Shown here piece by piece: positions 42,920-52,227 of a stretch of DNA of 64,000 nucleotides. The translations under genes and the position numbers were made by a program. The stretch lies in NCBI RefSeq assembly GCF_019195395.1, contig NZ_CP078067.1, forward strand, positions 739,148-803,147. The letters are read 5' to 3'. The notes beneath the pieces are model-generated. The model made no database searches and was not told the origin of the DNA. It saw nothing but the letters and a program-made list of their open reading frames with translations. The DNA is from Kaistella faecalis (lineage in GTDB: Bacteria; Bacteroidota; Bacteroidia; Flavobacteriales; Weeksellaceae). Numbering within the stretch: position 1 is the first letter of the stretch; each line of letters begins with the position of its first letter.

Positions 42920-44956
42920 ATGAAAAGTCTGATCTATCTTTTAGCCTTCAGCTGCCTGTTTACTGTGAATCTAAATTCACAGACAAAATTAAACCAAACT
43001 GCGACATCGGTACCGTTAATTGACCGCAGTATTTTCTTTGATAATCCCGAGATTTCCGACGGAAAATTGAGTCCGGATGGAAAGTACATTTCTTTTATGA
43101 AAAGTTATAACGGTATCCTGAATATCTGGATCAAAAAGTTTGACGAACCTTTTGAAAAAGCACGAAGACTCACCAATCTGGAGCGGCCTTTAGCTGGCTA
43201 TTTCTGGACCGACGACGGCAAACACATCATTTATGCTAAAGACAAAGGAGGAAATGAAAATTATAACATTTATTCAGTTTCTCCCTCTGCCGGGAACCTC
43301 GCGGGTCAGGATATCCCGGAAAACAGAAACCTGACGCCCTTTGATGATGCCAGAATCGAAATCTTTCTAGTGAGCAAATAGGATCCCAATGTGCTGATGA
43401 TTGGCATGAATAACCGTGATCCGAAATGGCACGATCTGTACAAGCTTGAAATCAGTTCAGGGAAACTGACTCAAATACGGGAAAATAAGGACCGGATTAC
43501 AAACTGGATCTTTGACTGGGATGAACAGCCCCGAATTGCTATGCGTACTCCAGAAGACGGATCTACAGAATTTCTGGCCGCATCCGAAAATGGAAAATTT
43601 AATAAAATTTATGCGGTGAGCGCATTAGAATCGGTATATCCCTACGCATTTACCAAAAACAATGATCAACTTTATATCGAAACGAATAAAGGTGTTGAAA
43701 ATAACTTTATTAAGCTGGTATTGCTGGATCCAGCAAACGGCAAAACAACCGATGTGGAAAAAGATCCTATGAACCGTGTTGATTTCAGATATGCAGTATT
43801 CAGCGATCTCAGCCGGGAATTAATCTACACTTCCTATACTGATGAAAAAGAAAGGCTGTATTTTAGGGACAAAGCTTTCGAAGCGGATTATAACTTATTG
43901 AAGTCCAAATTTACGGGGACTGAAATCAGAGTGAACAGTTTAACTAAAGATGAAAGAAAATGGCTGTTCAGCGTATCAGGCGACACTAAAGTTACAACCG
44001 TTTACTTCTTTGACAGAGATTCAAAAAAAATAATCGAACAGTACACTCCAAGACCAAAGCTTAAAACTTATGAGGCGTACCTGAGCCCGATGGAGCCTAT
44101 CAAATATAAAAGCAGCGATGGGATGGAAATTCCTGCATATCTCACCTTACCTAAAAATGTAGAACCGAAAAAACTTCCCCTTCTTGTATTTCCACATGGC
44201 GGACCCTGGGGCAGAAGCTACTGGGGTTTCAATTCTTATGCGCAGCTGTTTGCCAACCGGGGTTTTGCAGTACTGGACCCTAACTTCAGAGGAAGCACAG
44301 GCTATGGCAAGAAATTTCTGGATGGGGGAAATCTTGAATGGGGCAAACTGATGCAGGATGACATAACATGGGGCGTAAAACATTTGGTTGAACAGGGAAT
44401 CGTGGATCCAAAACGCGTGACTATTATGGGTGGCAGCTACGGGGGATATGCGACTTTAGCAGGCCTGGCATTTACCCCGGATGTCTACGCGGCAGGCGTT
44501 GATATTGTAGGCCCCAGCAACCTTTTCACGCTGCTAAATACCATCCCTCCATATTGGGAGGCCGCCCGTAAAGTGTTTGAGCTGAGAATGGGAAGCGAAA
44601 AAACCGAAGAAGGTAAAAAGTTACTAAAAGAAGCCAGCCCGCTTTTTTCTGCTGCAAAGATTAAAGCGCCGCTGCTGATCATTCAGGGTGCCAACGATCC
44701 GCGGGTTAAAAAAGATGAAAGTGATCAAATTGTTTCTGCACTGCGGGATTTAAACAGAACAGTGCAGTATATTCTGGCGGATGATGAAGGGCATGGCTTT
44801 GATAAACCCGTGAATAATATGGCGATGATTGCGGCTTCAGAAAAATTCTTGGCTCAGTATGCGGGCACCCGTTATCAGGAAGACATGCCGGCTGATGTGG
44901 CAAACCGGCTGAAAGAAATGACGGTAGATATAAAAACCGTAAAAGCTGTAAAGTAG
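42920..44956 (+). pseudogene. S9 family prolyl oligopeptidase interrupted by one in-frame TAG
   Basis: A signal peptide (SLIYLLAFSCLFTVNLNSQ) and the start of a beta-propeller (residues 1-153) end at TAG 43379-43381. The same frame continues without any shift through DPNVLMIGMNNRDPKWHDLY and the rest of the propeller to an intact alpha/beta hydrolase: Ser in GGSYGG, Asp in GANDPRV, His in DEGHGF. Total length with the stop read through is 678 residues, the usual size. Everything else is well preserved, so the stop is recent, a sequencing error, or read through. A restart at GTG 43391 would lack a signal peptide. The neighbouring convergent gene is another S9 peptidase. Confidence 0.8.
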
Positions 44957-44979
44957 CTGAATCATAAATCTAGTAATAA

Positions 44980-45007
44980 AAAATCCGGAAATAATTTTCC
45001 GGATTTT
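44980..45007. terminator. Bidirectional terminator between the two S9 peptidase genes
   Basis: The perfect 12-bp stem AAAATCCGGAAA/TTTCCGGATTTT with a 4-base loop has A/T tracts on both sides. It serves the convergent genes at 42920-44956 and 45013-47154. Confidence 0.9.
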
Positions 45008-45012
45008 TTTAT

Positions 45013-47154
45013 TTAATTTTTCAGATGTTGGTCAAAATAGTCGGTCACTTTCTGCATCAGGTGAACTCTGTCTTTGCCCATAACATTATGTTCGTGGCCC
45101 GGATAAACAAAATAATCGAGCTGAACACCATTATCAACAGCAGCTTTCAGAAACTTTACTGAATGTTGCCAAACCACCACATTGTCCTGCGCTCCGTGAA
45201 TCATCAAAAGGTTTCCTTTAAGATTCTGCACTTTATCTAAAAGATTAGAGTTTTTGTAGCCTTCGGGATTGGTTTGTGGCGTGTCCATATATCTTTCGGT
45301 ATACATAATTTCGTACATGCTCCAGTCGATCACCGGTCCACCTGCAACACCCGCTTTGAAAACTTCCGGATATTTCAGCATAAAACTCGTCGTCATAAAT
45401 CCACCGAAACTCCAGCCATGAATACCTAATTTCTCACCATCAACATACGGAAGAGATTTCAGGTAATCAACGCCTTTCAGCTGATCTTTCATTTCGGTTT
45501 CACCCAGATTTCTGAAAACTGCCTGTTCAAATTTCATTCCTCGGTTAGAGGATCCCCTTCCATCCATGGTGAAAACGATATAGCCGTTCTGCGCCATATA
45601 TTCGTACCAGAGATTTCCGGAAGCCGGGAAAATGTCTGTCACCAACTGAAGATGCGGCCCGTTGTACAGGTAAACGATGGTTGGATATTTTTTAGCGGCA
45701 TCAAAATCCGTTGGAAGAATAATTTTCCCGTACAGAAGTGTTCCGTCATCAGCTTTCAGCGTTACATTTTTAATTTCCGGTCTTTTGTAATTTTTCAGAG
45801 GATTCTCTGAAGTCAAAATATTTTTAGACTTTAAAGTCGAGGTGTTAAGAAGATTAACTGAACGCGGCGTCGTCGCATTACTGTAGATATCATAAAGCTG
45901 TGTTCCGTCCTTGCTTAAAACTCCGGTGTGCATTCCTGGAGCGGTAGATAATTTTTGAGTTTTGAAATTATTCCAGTTTACTCTGTAAAGATGTCTTTCC
46001 ATCGGCGATTCCTGCGTAGAAGTGTAATAGATTTCCTTCTTTTTTTCATTGAAACCCAAAATATCAGTAACCAGCCAGTCGCCTTTAGTAATCTGCGCTA
46101 CCAAACCTTTTTCGAGGTTGTAATGAAACAGATGGTTGTAACCCGTGCGCTGACTTTGCCAAATGAAATCGGTATTGGAGTTGGGGAAAAACAACAAAGG
46201 ATGCTGAGGCTCGACATATTTATCTGAAGTTTCTTCAAATAAAGTTTTTACCAAATTTCCTGTTACCGCGTCGTATTGATTCATTTTTAAATGATTCTGG
46301 TCACGGTTCAGTACGCCAACGAAAATATATTTGGAATCAGGACTCCAGGTAATCGCAGTTAAATACTGCTCCTTATCACCATCAATATTCAGAAACGTCT
46401 TTTTCTGTGAGTTTACATCATAAACACCTAAAGTCACCTGATGCGAAACAGCACCTGCCATTGGATATTTAATGTTTACATTTTTTGCAGGAGTAGAAGC
46501 CCAGTCGATGATCGGGTAATCAGTGACCATACTTTCATCCATTCTGTAAAAAGCAATTTTGGAGTTACTCGGAGCAGCGAAAATTCCGCCATCGATACCA
46601 AATTCGCTTCTGTGAACTGCCTGCCCGTTTACGATGCCTTCATTTTCATCATTGGTAATGGCTACCGATTTTCCGTTTCTGTTGACGAAAAGGTTATTTT
46701 TAACGGTATAAACAATGGTTTTGTTGTCCGGAAGAATTTTTACATTTTCTGCGCCTTCGTTCAGGGTAGCCCATTCTGTAATCTTCCAGTCGGCACCTGA
46801 TTTTTCGAGACGGAAATATTTTCCCTCCCGGGTGAAATAACCCTTGTCCTTCGCAGTAAATTTAATCTGCGGAAAAGATTTAAGTTTCTGATCTGCAGAA
46901 AGGTTTTTATTGATTAGATATAAAGAAACCAACGTATCCGCCTTCATGCTCTGGAGTTCAGTCACAAGATAGCCGTTTTTGGTGCCCTGAATATAAGATT
47001 TAGCATCATCGGACCAGGAGAACTGCGGAATACTTTTAATAGCCAAGTTGCTGCGCAGACCGTTTACCGCCTCAGCCATCGTATATTTCTGATTCTGGGC
47101 AAATACTAAATTCCCGAAACCAAGCAATAATAAAGGTAATTTTGAAAATTTCAT
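45013..47154 (-). CDS. S9 family peptidase, dipeptidyl peptidase IV-like
   Basis: 713 residues with signal peptide (FSKLPLLLLGFGNLVFAQ). The beta-propeller domain (to about 470, with FYRMDESMVTDYP matching the DPP IV double-Glu-type loop region) is followed by the catalytic domain: Ser582 in GWSFGG, Asp657 in HGAQD and His687 in GHEHN. It cleaves X-Pro or X-Ala dipeptides from peptide N-termini and is expected in the periplasm or on the surface. It is convergent with the interrupted S9 gene. Confidence 0.93.
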   Translation of the reverse strand: MKFSKLPLLLLGFGNLVFAQNQKYTMAEAVNGLRSNLAIKSIPQFSWSDDAKSYIQGTKNGYLVTELQSMKADTLVSLYLINKNLSADQKLKSFPQIKFTAKDKGYFTREGKYFRLEKSGADWKITEWATLNEGAENVKILPDNKTIVYTVKNNLFVNRNGKSVAITNDENEGIVNGQAVHRSEFGIDGGIFAAPSNSKIAFYRMDESMVTDYPIIDWASTPAKNVNIKYPMAGAVSHQVTLGVYDVNSQKKTFLNIDGDKEQYLTAITWSPDSKYIFVGVLNRDQNHLKMNQYDAVTGNLVKTLFEETSDKYVEPQHPLLFFPNSNTDFIWQSQRTGYNHLFHYNLEKGLVAQITKGDWLVTDILGFNEKKKEIYYTSTQESPMERHLYRVNWNNFKTQKLSTAPGMHTGVLSKDGTQLYDIYSNATTPRSVNLLNTSTLKSKNILTSENPLKNYKRPEIKNVTLKADDGTLLYGKIILPTDFDAAKKYPTIVYLYNGPHLQLVTDIFPASGNLWYEYMAQNGYIVFTMDGRGSSNRGMKFEQAVFRNLGETEMKDQLKGVDYLKSLPYVDGEKLGIHGWSFGGFMTTSFMLKYPEVFKAGVAGGPVIDWSMYEIMYTERYMDTPQTNPEGYKNSNLLDKVQNLKGNLLMIHGAQDNVVVWQHSVKFLKAAVDNGVQLDYFVYPGHEHNVMGKDRVHLMQKVTDYFDQHLKN

Positions 47155-47210
47155 TTCTTAGATTTAAGATGTTAAAAATAAGAAATAATTCTGAAATCGT
47201 TAAAGAAATG

Positions 47211-47918
47211 TTAATTCAAAGGTTGGTAAATAATTCCCGCGAAAGGATCTTTTTCTGTTTTGGGTTTGTTCCATTTATATTGATGAGTCCAGTACGCAGC
47301 TTTCATGGAAAGGATTCCCAAGCCTGCACCGAAAAGAACGTCTGAAATATAATGCTTGTTATTTGCCATACGCATTAGCCCGATTCCGCTTGCGGCACCA
47401 TAGGATACATACGGCACCCATTTGTAGCTTTCTCCGTATTCTATCGCAAGCATGGTGGCACCGGCAAACGCATTAGCGGTATGTCCGGAAGGAAACGAAA
47501 AAGCGGTACCGTCCGGACGTGTTTTTTTCAGGGTGGTTTTCAGGATATACACCATTCCAAGATTCAGAACCTGCCCTTTGATGAGAATGGCTGTCCGGTT
47601 CTGCCAGTCGGTTCTGGGTTTCATGCCAGCCCACTCAAATCCATAAACCGCTAACATCGGCGCAAACTGTGCATAATCATCAAAATGATTGGTAAATCCG
47701 AAAAGATGCTCATTCCGTTCTTCTACAACCTCATTTTTCAGGGATTCGCGGCCGTTCCCGTCAAAAATTATTCCCGATGTCATTAACCCCACAGGAATAT
47801 ATACCTTGTTATATTTAAAACTTAAAGGTCTGTTTTCAACATTCGAACTGTCTTTCTTCTGAGCATAATTCAGGAAAAAAAAACTGAAAAACAACAGTAT
47901 TGAAAGGACTTTTTTCAT
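47211..47918 (-). CDS. PAP2 family phosphatase
   Basis: 235 residues with signal peptide (VLSILLFFSFFFLNYAQ). The three PAP2 motifs are KTTLKKTRP, PSGHTANAFAG and RMANNKHYISD. Hydrophobic helices around them suggest an integral membrane or outer-membrane-associated enzyme. Such proteins remove phosphate from lipids such as undecaprenyl pyrophosphate, phosphatidate or lipid A. It is followed after 56 bases by the DPP IV-like gene on the same strand. Confidence 0.88.
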   Translation of the reverse strand: MKKVLSILLFFSFFFLNYAQKKDSSNVENRPLSFKYNKVYIPVGLMTSGIIFDGNGRESLKNEVVEERNEHLFGFTNHFDDYAQFAPMLAVYGFEWAGMKPRTDWQNRTAILIKGQVLNLGMVYILKTTLKKTRPDGTAFSFPSGHTANAFAGATMLAIEYGESYKWVPYVSYGAASGIGLMRMANNKHYISDVLFGAGLGILSMKAAYWTHQYKWNKPKTEKDPFAGIIYQPLN

Positions 47919-48082
47919 GATCTAAGTTTGTTCAAAATTACTTAAAAGAAACGGTGATGCGTTAAAGAGTATTAAATTTCTATCAACAATCATTTATATT
48001 GGATAATTTTATAATAGAATTAGTCCGAAGACATGGAAATATTTTCTTAACCTACATCAATGTGCAGGAAATGTTGTGAAGC

Positions 48083-48090
48083 TACCTTTG
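48083..48090 (+). promoter_or_regulatory. Candidate -7 promoter box for the YceI gene
   Basis: TACCTTTG matches TAnnTTTG, 41 bases before the start codon. No clear TTG at -33. Confidence 0.45.
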
Positions 48091-48130
48091 CAATATCAAA
48101 ATCAGTTATTAAACCAAAAAATAAAATATT

Positions 48131-48640
48131 ATGTCAACAAAATGGAACTTAGACCCAACGCACAGTGAAATTACCTTCAAAGTAAGACACATGATGATTT
48201 CTAACGTAAAAGGTGAATTCAAAAACTTCAACGTAGATCTGGAAAGTGAAGACGAAAATTTCAAAAATGTAAAAGCTAACGCGACGATTGATACGTCATC
48301 TATCAGCACCAATAATACAGACAGAGACAACCACTTGAAATCTGCGGAATTTTTCAACGCTGAGGCTCATCCACAGATTACCTTCGAAACTGATTCTTTA
48401 AATGATGACGTTACCGGAAATCTTACCATTAACGGGGTTACAAAACCCGTAAAACTTGATGTAGACTTTGGCGGAATCAACGTTGACCCTTGGGGACAGA
48501 CGAAGGCAGGTTTCTCTTTCGAAGGAAAAATCAAGAGAAGCGACTTCGGTTTAAACTGGAACGCAGCCCTGGAAGCCGGTGGCGTAATGGTTTCTGACGA
48601 AGTGAAAATCGCAGGTGAACTGCAGTTCGTAAAAGCATAA
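48131..48640 (+). CDS. YceI family protein
   Basis: 169 residues without a signal peptide. WNLDPTHSEITFKVRHMMISNVKGEF opens the lipocalin-like YceI barrel, and GNLTINGVTKPVKLDVDFGG and GFSFEGKIKRSDFGLNW complete it. YceI proteins bind polyprenyl chains such as ubiquinone precursors, and here that could be menaquinone-related. This member lacks the periplasmic signal of E. coli YceI and is therefore likely cytoplasmic. It is a single gene with its own promoter box and terminator. Confidence 0.94.
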   Translation: MSTKWNLDPTHSEITFKVRHMMISNVKGEFKNFNVDLESEDENFKNVKANATIDTSSISTNNTDRDNHLKSAEFFNAEAHPQITFETDSLNDDVTGNLTINGVTKPVKLDVDFGGINVDPWGQTKAGFSFEGKIKRSDFGLNWNAALEAGGVMVSDEVKIAGELQFVKA

Positions 48641-48662
48641 AATAATTCATAGTTTATTTTTT

Positions 48663-48698
48663 AGAGTTCACCGGGGTCGCATGACTTTAGTGAACTCT
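48663..48698 (+). terminator. Terminator of the YceI gene
   Basis: AGAGTTCAC (48663-48671) pairs perfectly with GTGAACTCT (48690-48698) across an 18-base loop and is followed by five T on the plus strand. Confidence 0.75.
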
Positions 48699-48721
48699 TT
48701 TTAATTTTAATAATTCAGAAT

Positions 48722-49549
48722 ATGAATCTTACCGATTTAGACAATATTTCCCAACAGTTCAACACCACCGAAAAAATGCCGGTTCTCTTTCTGGGGCACG
48801 GTTCGCCGATGAATGCGATTGAAGAAAACCAGTTCGTGCGGGGTTTCCGGAATATTTCCCGCGAAATCCCGAAACCGAACGCCATTCTTTGTATTTCGGC
48901 GCATTGGTTTACGAACGGCACTTTTGTTACAGCAATGCAGAATCCCAAAACGATTCATGATTTTTACGGTTTCCCGAAAGAACTTTTCGCGGTAGATTAT
49001 CCTGCCCCGGGTAGCCCGCAACTGGCCAAAGAAACTGCAGAACTGCTGTTGCCCGAAATCGTGGAAGAAGATCACAGCTGGGGACTCGATCATGGAGCTT
49101 GGAGCGTCATTAAACACCTTTACCCAAACGCAGAAATTCCTGTGATACAGCTAAGTATCGACTATACAAAACCGCCGGAATATCATTTTGATTTGGCTAA
49201 AAGACTCCAGAAGTTAAGAGAAAAAGGGATTCTGATCATCGGAAGCGGAAATATTGTACACAACCTCCGCATGGTCGACTGGAAAAACATCAACACCGTT
49301 GGCGCAGGCTGGGATTGGGCTGTTGAAGCCAGAGAAAAAACCAATAACTGGTTGTTGGACGGAAATTTCCGGAATCTGATCGATTATCAGAATCAGGGAA
49401 TCGCTTTGCAGACTGCCGTACCAAGTCCGGACCATTACCTTCCCCTGATATATTCTTTAGGCTTGAAGGAAAACTCCGACCAACTGTCGCTTTTCAATGA
49501 TGAACTCATCGGTGGAAGTCTGAGTATGACCAGTGTTAGAATAGGGTAA
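48722..49549 (+). CDS. ygiD: 4,5-DOPA dioxygenase extradiol family protein
   Basis: 275 residues of the class III extradiol (LigB-like) fold. Zinc or iron ligand regions are visible: LGHGSPMNAI, ISAHWFT, EDHSWGLDHGAW and GSGNIVHNLR. The E. coli homologue YgiD opens the ring of L-DOPA in vitro. The physiological substrate here is unknown. Monocistronic, between two terminators. Confidence 0.9.
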   Translation: MNLTDLDNISQQFNTTEKMPVLFLGHGSPMNAIEENQFVRGFRNISREIPKPNAILCISAHWFTNGTFVTAMQNPKTIHDFYGFPKELFAVDYPAPGSPQLAKETAELLLPEIVEEDHSWGLDHGAWSVIKHLYPNAEIPVIQLSIDYTKPPEYHFDLAKRLQKLREKGILIIGSGNIVHNLRMVDWKNINTVGAGWDWAVEAREKTNNWLLDGNFRNLIDYQNQGIALQTAVPSPDHYLPLIYSLGLKENSDQLSLFNDELIGGSLSMTSVRIG

Positions 49550-49560
49550 CTTTAGATAAA

Positions 49561-49590
49561 AAAAGATTCAGAAATATTCCTGAATCTTTT
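49561..49590. terminator. Bidirectional terminator after the DODA gene
   Basis: AAAAGATTCAG pairs perfectly with CTGAATCTTTT (11 bp, 8-base loop). T tract on both strands. It lies between the convergent DODA gene and the 202-residue secreted protein gene. Confidence 0.88.
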
Positions 49591-49607
49591 TTTTGAATAC
49601 TGAAATT

Positions 49608-50216
49608 TTAATAAAATCTCCAGTAGTTGGCATCGTAAGTTTTGGTGAAATTCCGCATACATTTGGATGATGTTACCCTAAGCATCAGTATTTTAATTCC
49701 GTTACCGCTTGAATATCCGAATTGTGCAGTTGGTTCGGAGGAAGCTTTTTTGTCACCGTTTTCGTATTCTGCAGTCCATTCGTATTTTACACCGGATTCT
49801 GATTTTGCAGGAACAAAAGAAACTACGCCATCGCTGACTTTCACCTCTCTAAAACTGTCTAAACTAACATCGCACGCCGAGGTCAAACTGTGATTTTCCT
49901 GTGACACAGGATTGACGACATCGATGTTTTTGCTGCAGCGTAAAATTCCTTTATCTGAAAGCATTTCCAAAGAAAGAATTGTTTTTCCCCCAGCATTACC
50001 TTTTACCTTTATTGTATGTTGTTTTACATCGCCTTCCAGAGAAACATTTCCTCCGAAAGAACTCCACTGATGACAGTCAGCACACTGCGCAGTATTGTTT
50101 TTAATGGTATAAATTTCGGATTCGCCGGCTTTGATCTGAGAATTTCCCTCAATAAAACATTGCGAATAAACAAATGTGAAACTCAATAATGTGAGCAAGA
50201 ATAGAATTTTTTTCAT
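49608..50216 (-). CDS. Secreted protein of unknown function with PKD-like domains
   Basis: 202 residues with signal peptide (ILFLLTLLSFTFVYSQ). The mature part has two immunoglobulin-like beta sandwiches (about 25-105 and 115-200): the first contains QCADCHQWSSFGGNVS and IKVKGNAGGKTILSLEM, the second VKYEWTAEYENGDKK. There are seven cysteines, which is many for a protein of this size. No T9SS tail is present, so it is probably periplasmic or outer-membrane associated. It follows the carboxylase gene by 21 bases. Confidence 0.7.
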   Translation of the reverse strand: MKKILFLLTLLSFTFVYSQCFIEGNSQIKAGESEIYTIKNNTAQCADCHQWSSFGGNVSLEGDVKQHTIKVKGNAGGKTILSLEMLSDKGILRCSKNIDVVNPVSQENHSLTSACDVSLDSFREVKVSDGVVSFVPAKSESGVKYEWTAEYENGDKKASSEPTAQFGYSSGNGIKILMLRVTSSKCMRNFTKTYDANYWRFY

Positions 50217-50237
50217 GATGTTTTGGATATTTTATTT

Positions 50238-51866
50238 TTAAACCTGAATAACGCCTAAATTAAATTTCTCCGTAATCGGCGCATGGTTGGCAGCTTCAAT
50301 CCCCATCGATATCCAGGTTCTGGTATCTACAGGATTAATAATGGCGTCGGTCCACAATCTTGCTGCTGCATATGTCGGCTCGGTTTGTTTCTGATATCTT
50401 TTCGAAATTGTATCGAGAATTTCCTGGTGTTCTTCTTCGCTGATTTCCTTTCCCTGTTTTTTTAAAGTCGATTCCTGGATCTGAGCAAGAACTTTTGCGG
50501 CCTGGCTTCCTCCCATTACAGCGAGTTCGCTCCATGGCCAAGCGACAATTAATCTGGGATCGTAGGCTTTTCCGCACATGGCGTAATTTCCAGCACCGTA
50601 AGAATTCCCTGTGATCACCGTGAATTTTGGAACTACAGAATTCGCTACTGCATTCACCATTTTCGCTCCGTCTTTAATGATTCCTCCGTGTTCGGATTTT
50701 GAACCGACCATGAATCCTGTTACATCTTGAAGGAATATCAACGGGATTTTTCTTTGGTTGCAGTTGGCGATAAAACGGGTTGCTTTGTCGGCAGAATCAG
50801 AATAGATTACGCCGCCGAACTGCATTTCTCCTTTTCCGCTTTTAACAAGTTTTCTTTGGTTGGCAACAATACCCACACTCCAGCCATCGATTCTTGCGGT
50901 TGCACAGATGATTGTTTTACCGTAATCCGGTTTGTATTCTTCGTATTCGGAATTATCTACCAAACATTTAATGATATTAAAAGTATCGTACTGATCTGCT
51001 CTGGAAGCCGGCATATGACCGAAAATATTTGCTATATCTTCTTTGGGTGGAAAACTTTCAGTCCTATCAAAGCCTGCTTTCTCGTAGCTTCCGATGGTTT
51101 TCATAATATTTTTAATCCGGTCCAAAGCATCTTTATCATCCTTCGCTTTGTAATCCGTCACTCCGGAAATCTCGCAGTGTGTGGTTGCTCCTCCTAAAGT
51201 TTCATTGTCGATGTTTTCGCCTATCGCGGCTTTTACGAGATAGCTTCCGGCCAAAAATATGGAACCTGTTTTATCTACAATCATCGCTTCATCGCTCATA
51301 ATCGGGAGATAAGCACCGCCAGCGACACAGCTTCCCATCACCGCAGAAATCTGCACAATTCCCATCGAACTCATCTTCGCATTATTGCGGAAAATTCTTC
51401 CGAAATGTTCTTTATCGGGGAAAATTTCGTCCTGCATAGGCAGATAAACTCCGGCAGAATCTACGAGGTAAATGATAGGTAATCTGTTCTCAATGGAAAT
51501 TTCCTGGGCCCGGAGATTCTTTTTGGCAGTAATCGGGAACCAGGCACCAGCTTTTACTGAAGCATCATTAGCAACAACAAGACATTGTTTTCCGGAAACA
51601 TAGCCCATCACCACAACCACTCCCGCACTGGGACAGCCGCCCTGCTCTACGTACATTTCGTAGCCGGCAAATCCGCCAATTTCGATAGATTCTGAATTTT
51701 TATCGAGAAGATACTCAATTCTTTCGCGGGCGGTTAATTTTCCTTCATCGCGCTGCTTTTGCAGGCGTTTTTCGCCGCCGCCTTTTTTTATCTCTGCAAA
51801 TAACCTGTTTATTTCCGCAAGTTTTAATTTATTTTGATCTTCTCTCTTATTAAATTCTATATCCAT
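50238..51866 (-). CDS. Acyl-CoA carboxylase beta (carboxyltransferase) subunit, methylcrotonyl-CoA type
   Basis: 542 residues. The two crotonase-like halves are clear: LPIIYLVDSAGVYLPMQDEIFPDKEHFGRIF with AVMGSCVAGGAYLPIMSDEA, and IPLIFLQDVTGFMVG with TGNSYGAGNYAMCG. The closest recognised pattern is methylcrotonyl-CoA carboxylase beta (leucine breakdown); propionyl-CoA carboxylase is the main alternative. It transfers carboxyl from biotin to acyl-CoA. No biotin carboxylase alpha subunit is adjacent, so its partner must be encoded elsewhere. Confidence 0.88.
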   Translation of the reverse strand: MDIEFNKREDQNKLKLAEINRLFAEIKKGGGEKRLQKQRDEGKLTARERIEYLLDKNSESIEIGGFAGYEMYVEQGGCPSAGVVVVMGYVSGKQCLVVANDASVKAGAWFPITAKKNLRAQEISIENRLPIIYLVDSAGVYLPMQDEIFPDKEHFGRIFRNNAKMSSMGIVQISAVMGSCVAGGAYLPIMSDEAMIVDKTGSIFLAGSYLVKAAIGENIDNETLGGATTHCEISGVTDYKAKDDKDALDRIKNIMKTIGSYEKAGFDRTESFPPKEDIANIFGHMPASRADQYDTFNIIKCLVDNSEYEEYKPDYGKTIICATARIDGWSVGIVANQRKLVKSGKGEMQFGGVIYSDSADKATRFIANCNQRKIPLIFLQDVTGFMVGSKSEHGGIIKDGAKMVNAVANSVVPKFTVITGNSYGAGNYAMCGKAYDPRLIVAWPWSELAVMGGSQAAKVLAQIQESTLKKQGKEISEEEHQEILDTISKRYQKQTEPTYAAARLWTDAIINPVDTRTWISMGIEAANHAPITEKFNLGVIQV

Positions 51867-52105
51867 CCGTAAAAAAAATTTGTCTAAAGGTAAGATTTTT
51901 AATTATAATTCCTTTATTGATAATGCTTTGAAGTAATTATTTGAGCCACAGAAATTTAATTATCAAAAATTAACATTATATAACGTTCTCTCATAAAATA
52001 TTTAGGCTAGTTTTAGCGTTAATGATATACAAAACCTAAAATAGTTTCATGAATTCTCAGAATTCAGTTCCTAGTTTATTTTTTTAATAGTTTATTATTT
52101 GAAGG

Positions 52106-52137
52106 CCCCAAAAGTTGATGAAGCTTTTGGGGTTTTT
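52106..52137 (+). terminator. Orphan plus-strand terminator
   Basis: CCCCAAAAG (52106-52114) pairs perfectly with CTTTTGGGG (52124-52132), 9-base loop, and is followed by five T on the plus strand. The genes on both sides do not explain it: the carboxylase gene points away and the EamA gene starts 90 bases further on. It implies a short plus-strand transcript from within about 51870-52100. That interval holds a GAATTCTCAGAATTC palindrome at about 52050-52064 and no good open frame. Confidence 0.65.
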
Positions 52138-52195
52138 GTTTAAATTTCTGAGTAATCATTATCAATATTTTACGGGTCAATCTCAAACAGATTTG

Positions 52196-52203
52196 TAGCT
52201 TTG
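52196..52203 (+). promoter_or_regulatory. Candidate -7 promoter box for the EamA-PorV-like operon
   Basis: TAGCTTTG matches TAnnTTTG, 25 bases before the GTG start at 52228. No TTG at the ideal -33 spacing. Confidence 0.45.
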
Positions 52204-52227
52204 CATGAATTGAAAAAATAAACCCCA

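Noticed and set aside
43379..43381. TAG in the S9 peptidase as a recoded amino acid (pyrrolysine)
   Set aside because: Bacteroidetes are not known to use it, no pyl genes are in the window, and the family does not need a special residue there.
51867..52105. Protein-coding gene in the gap before the orphan terminator
   Set aside because: Only frames of 12 codons or fewer with starts were found on the plus strand; better described as possible RNA.
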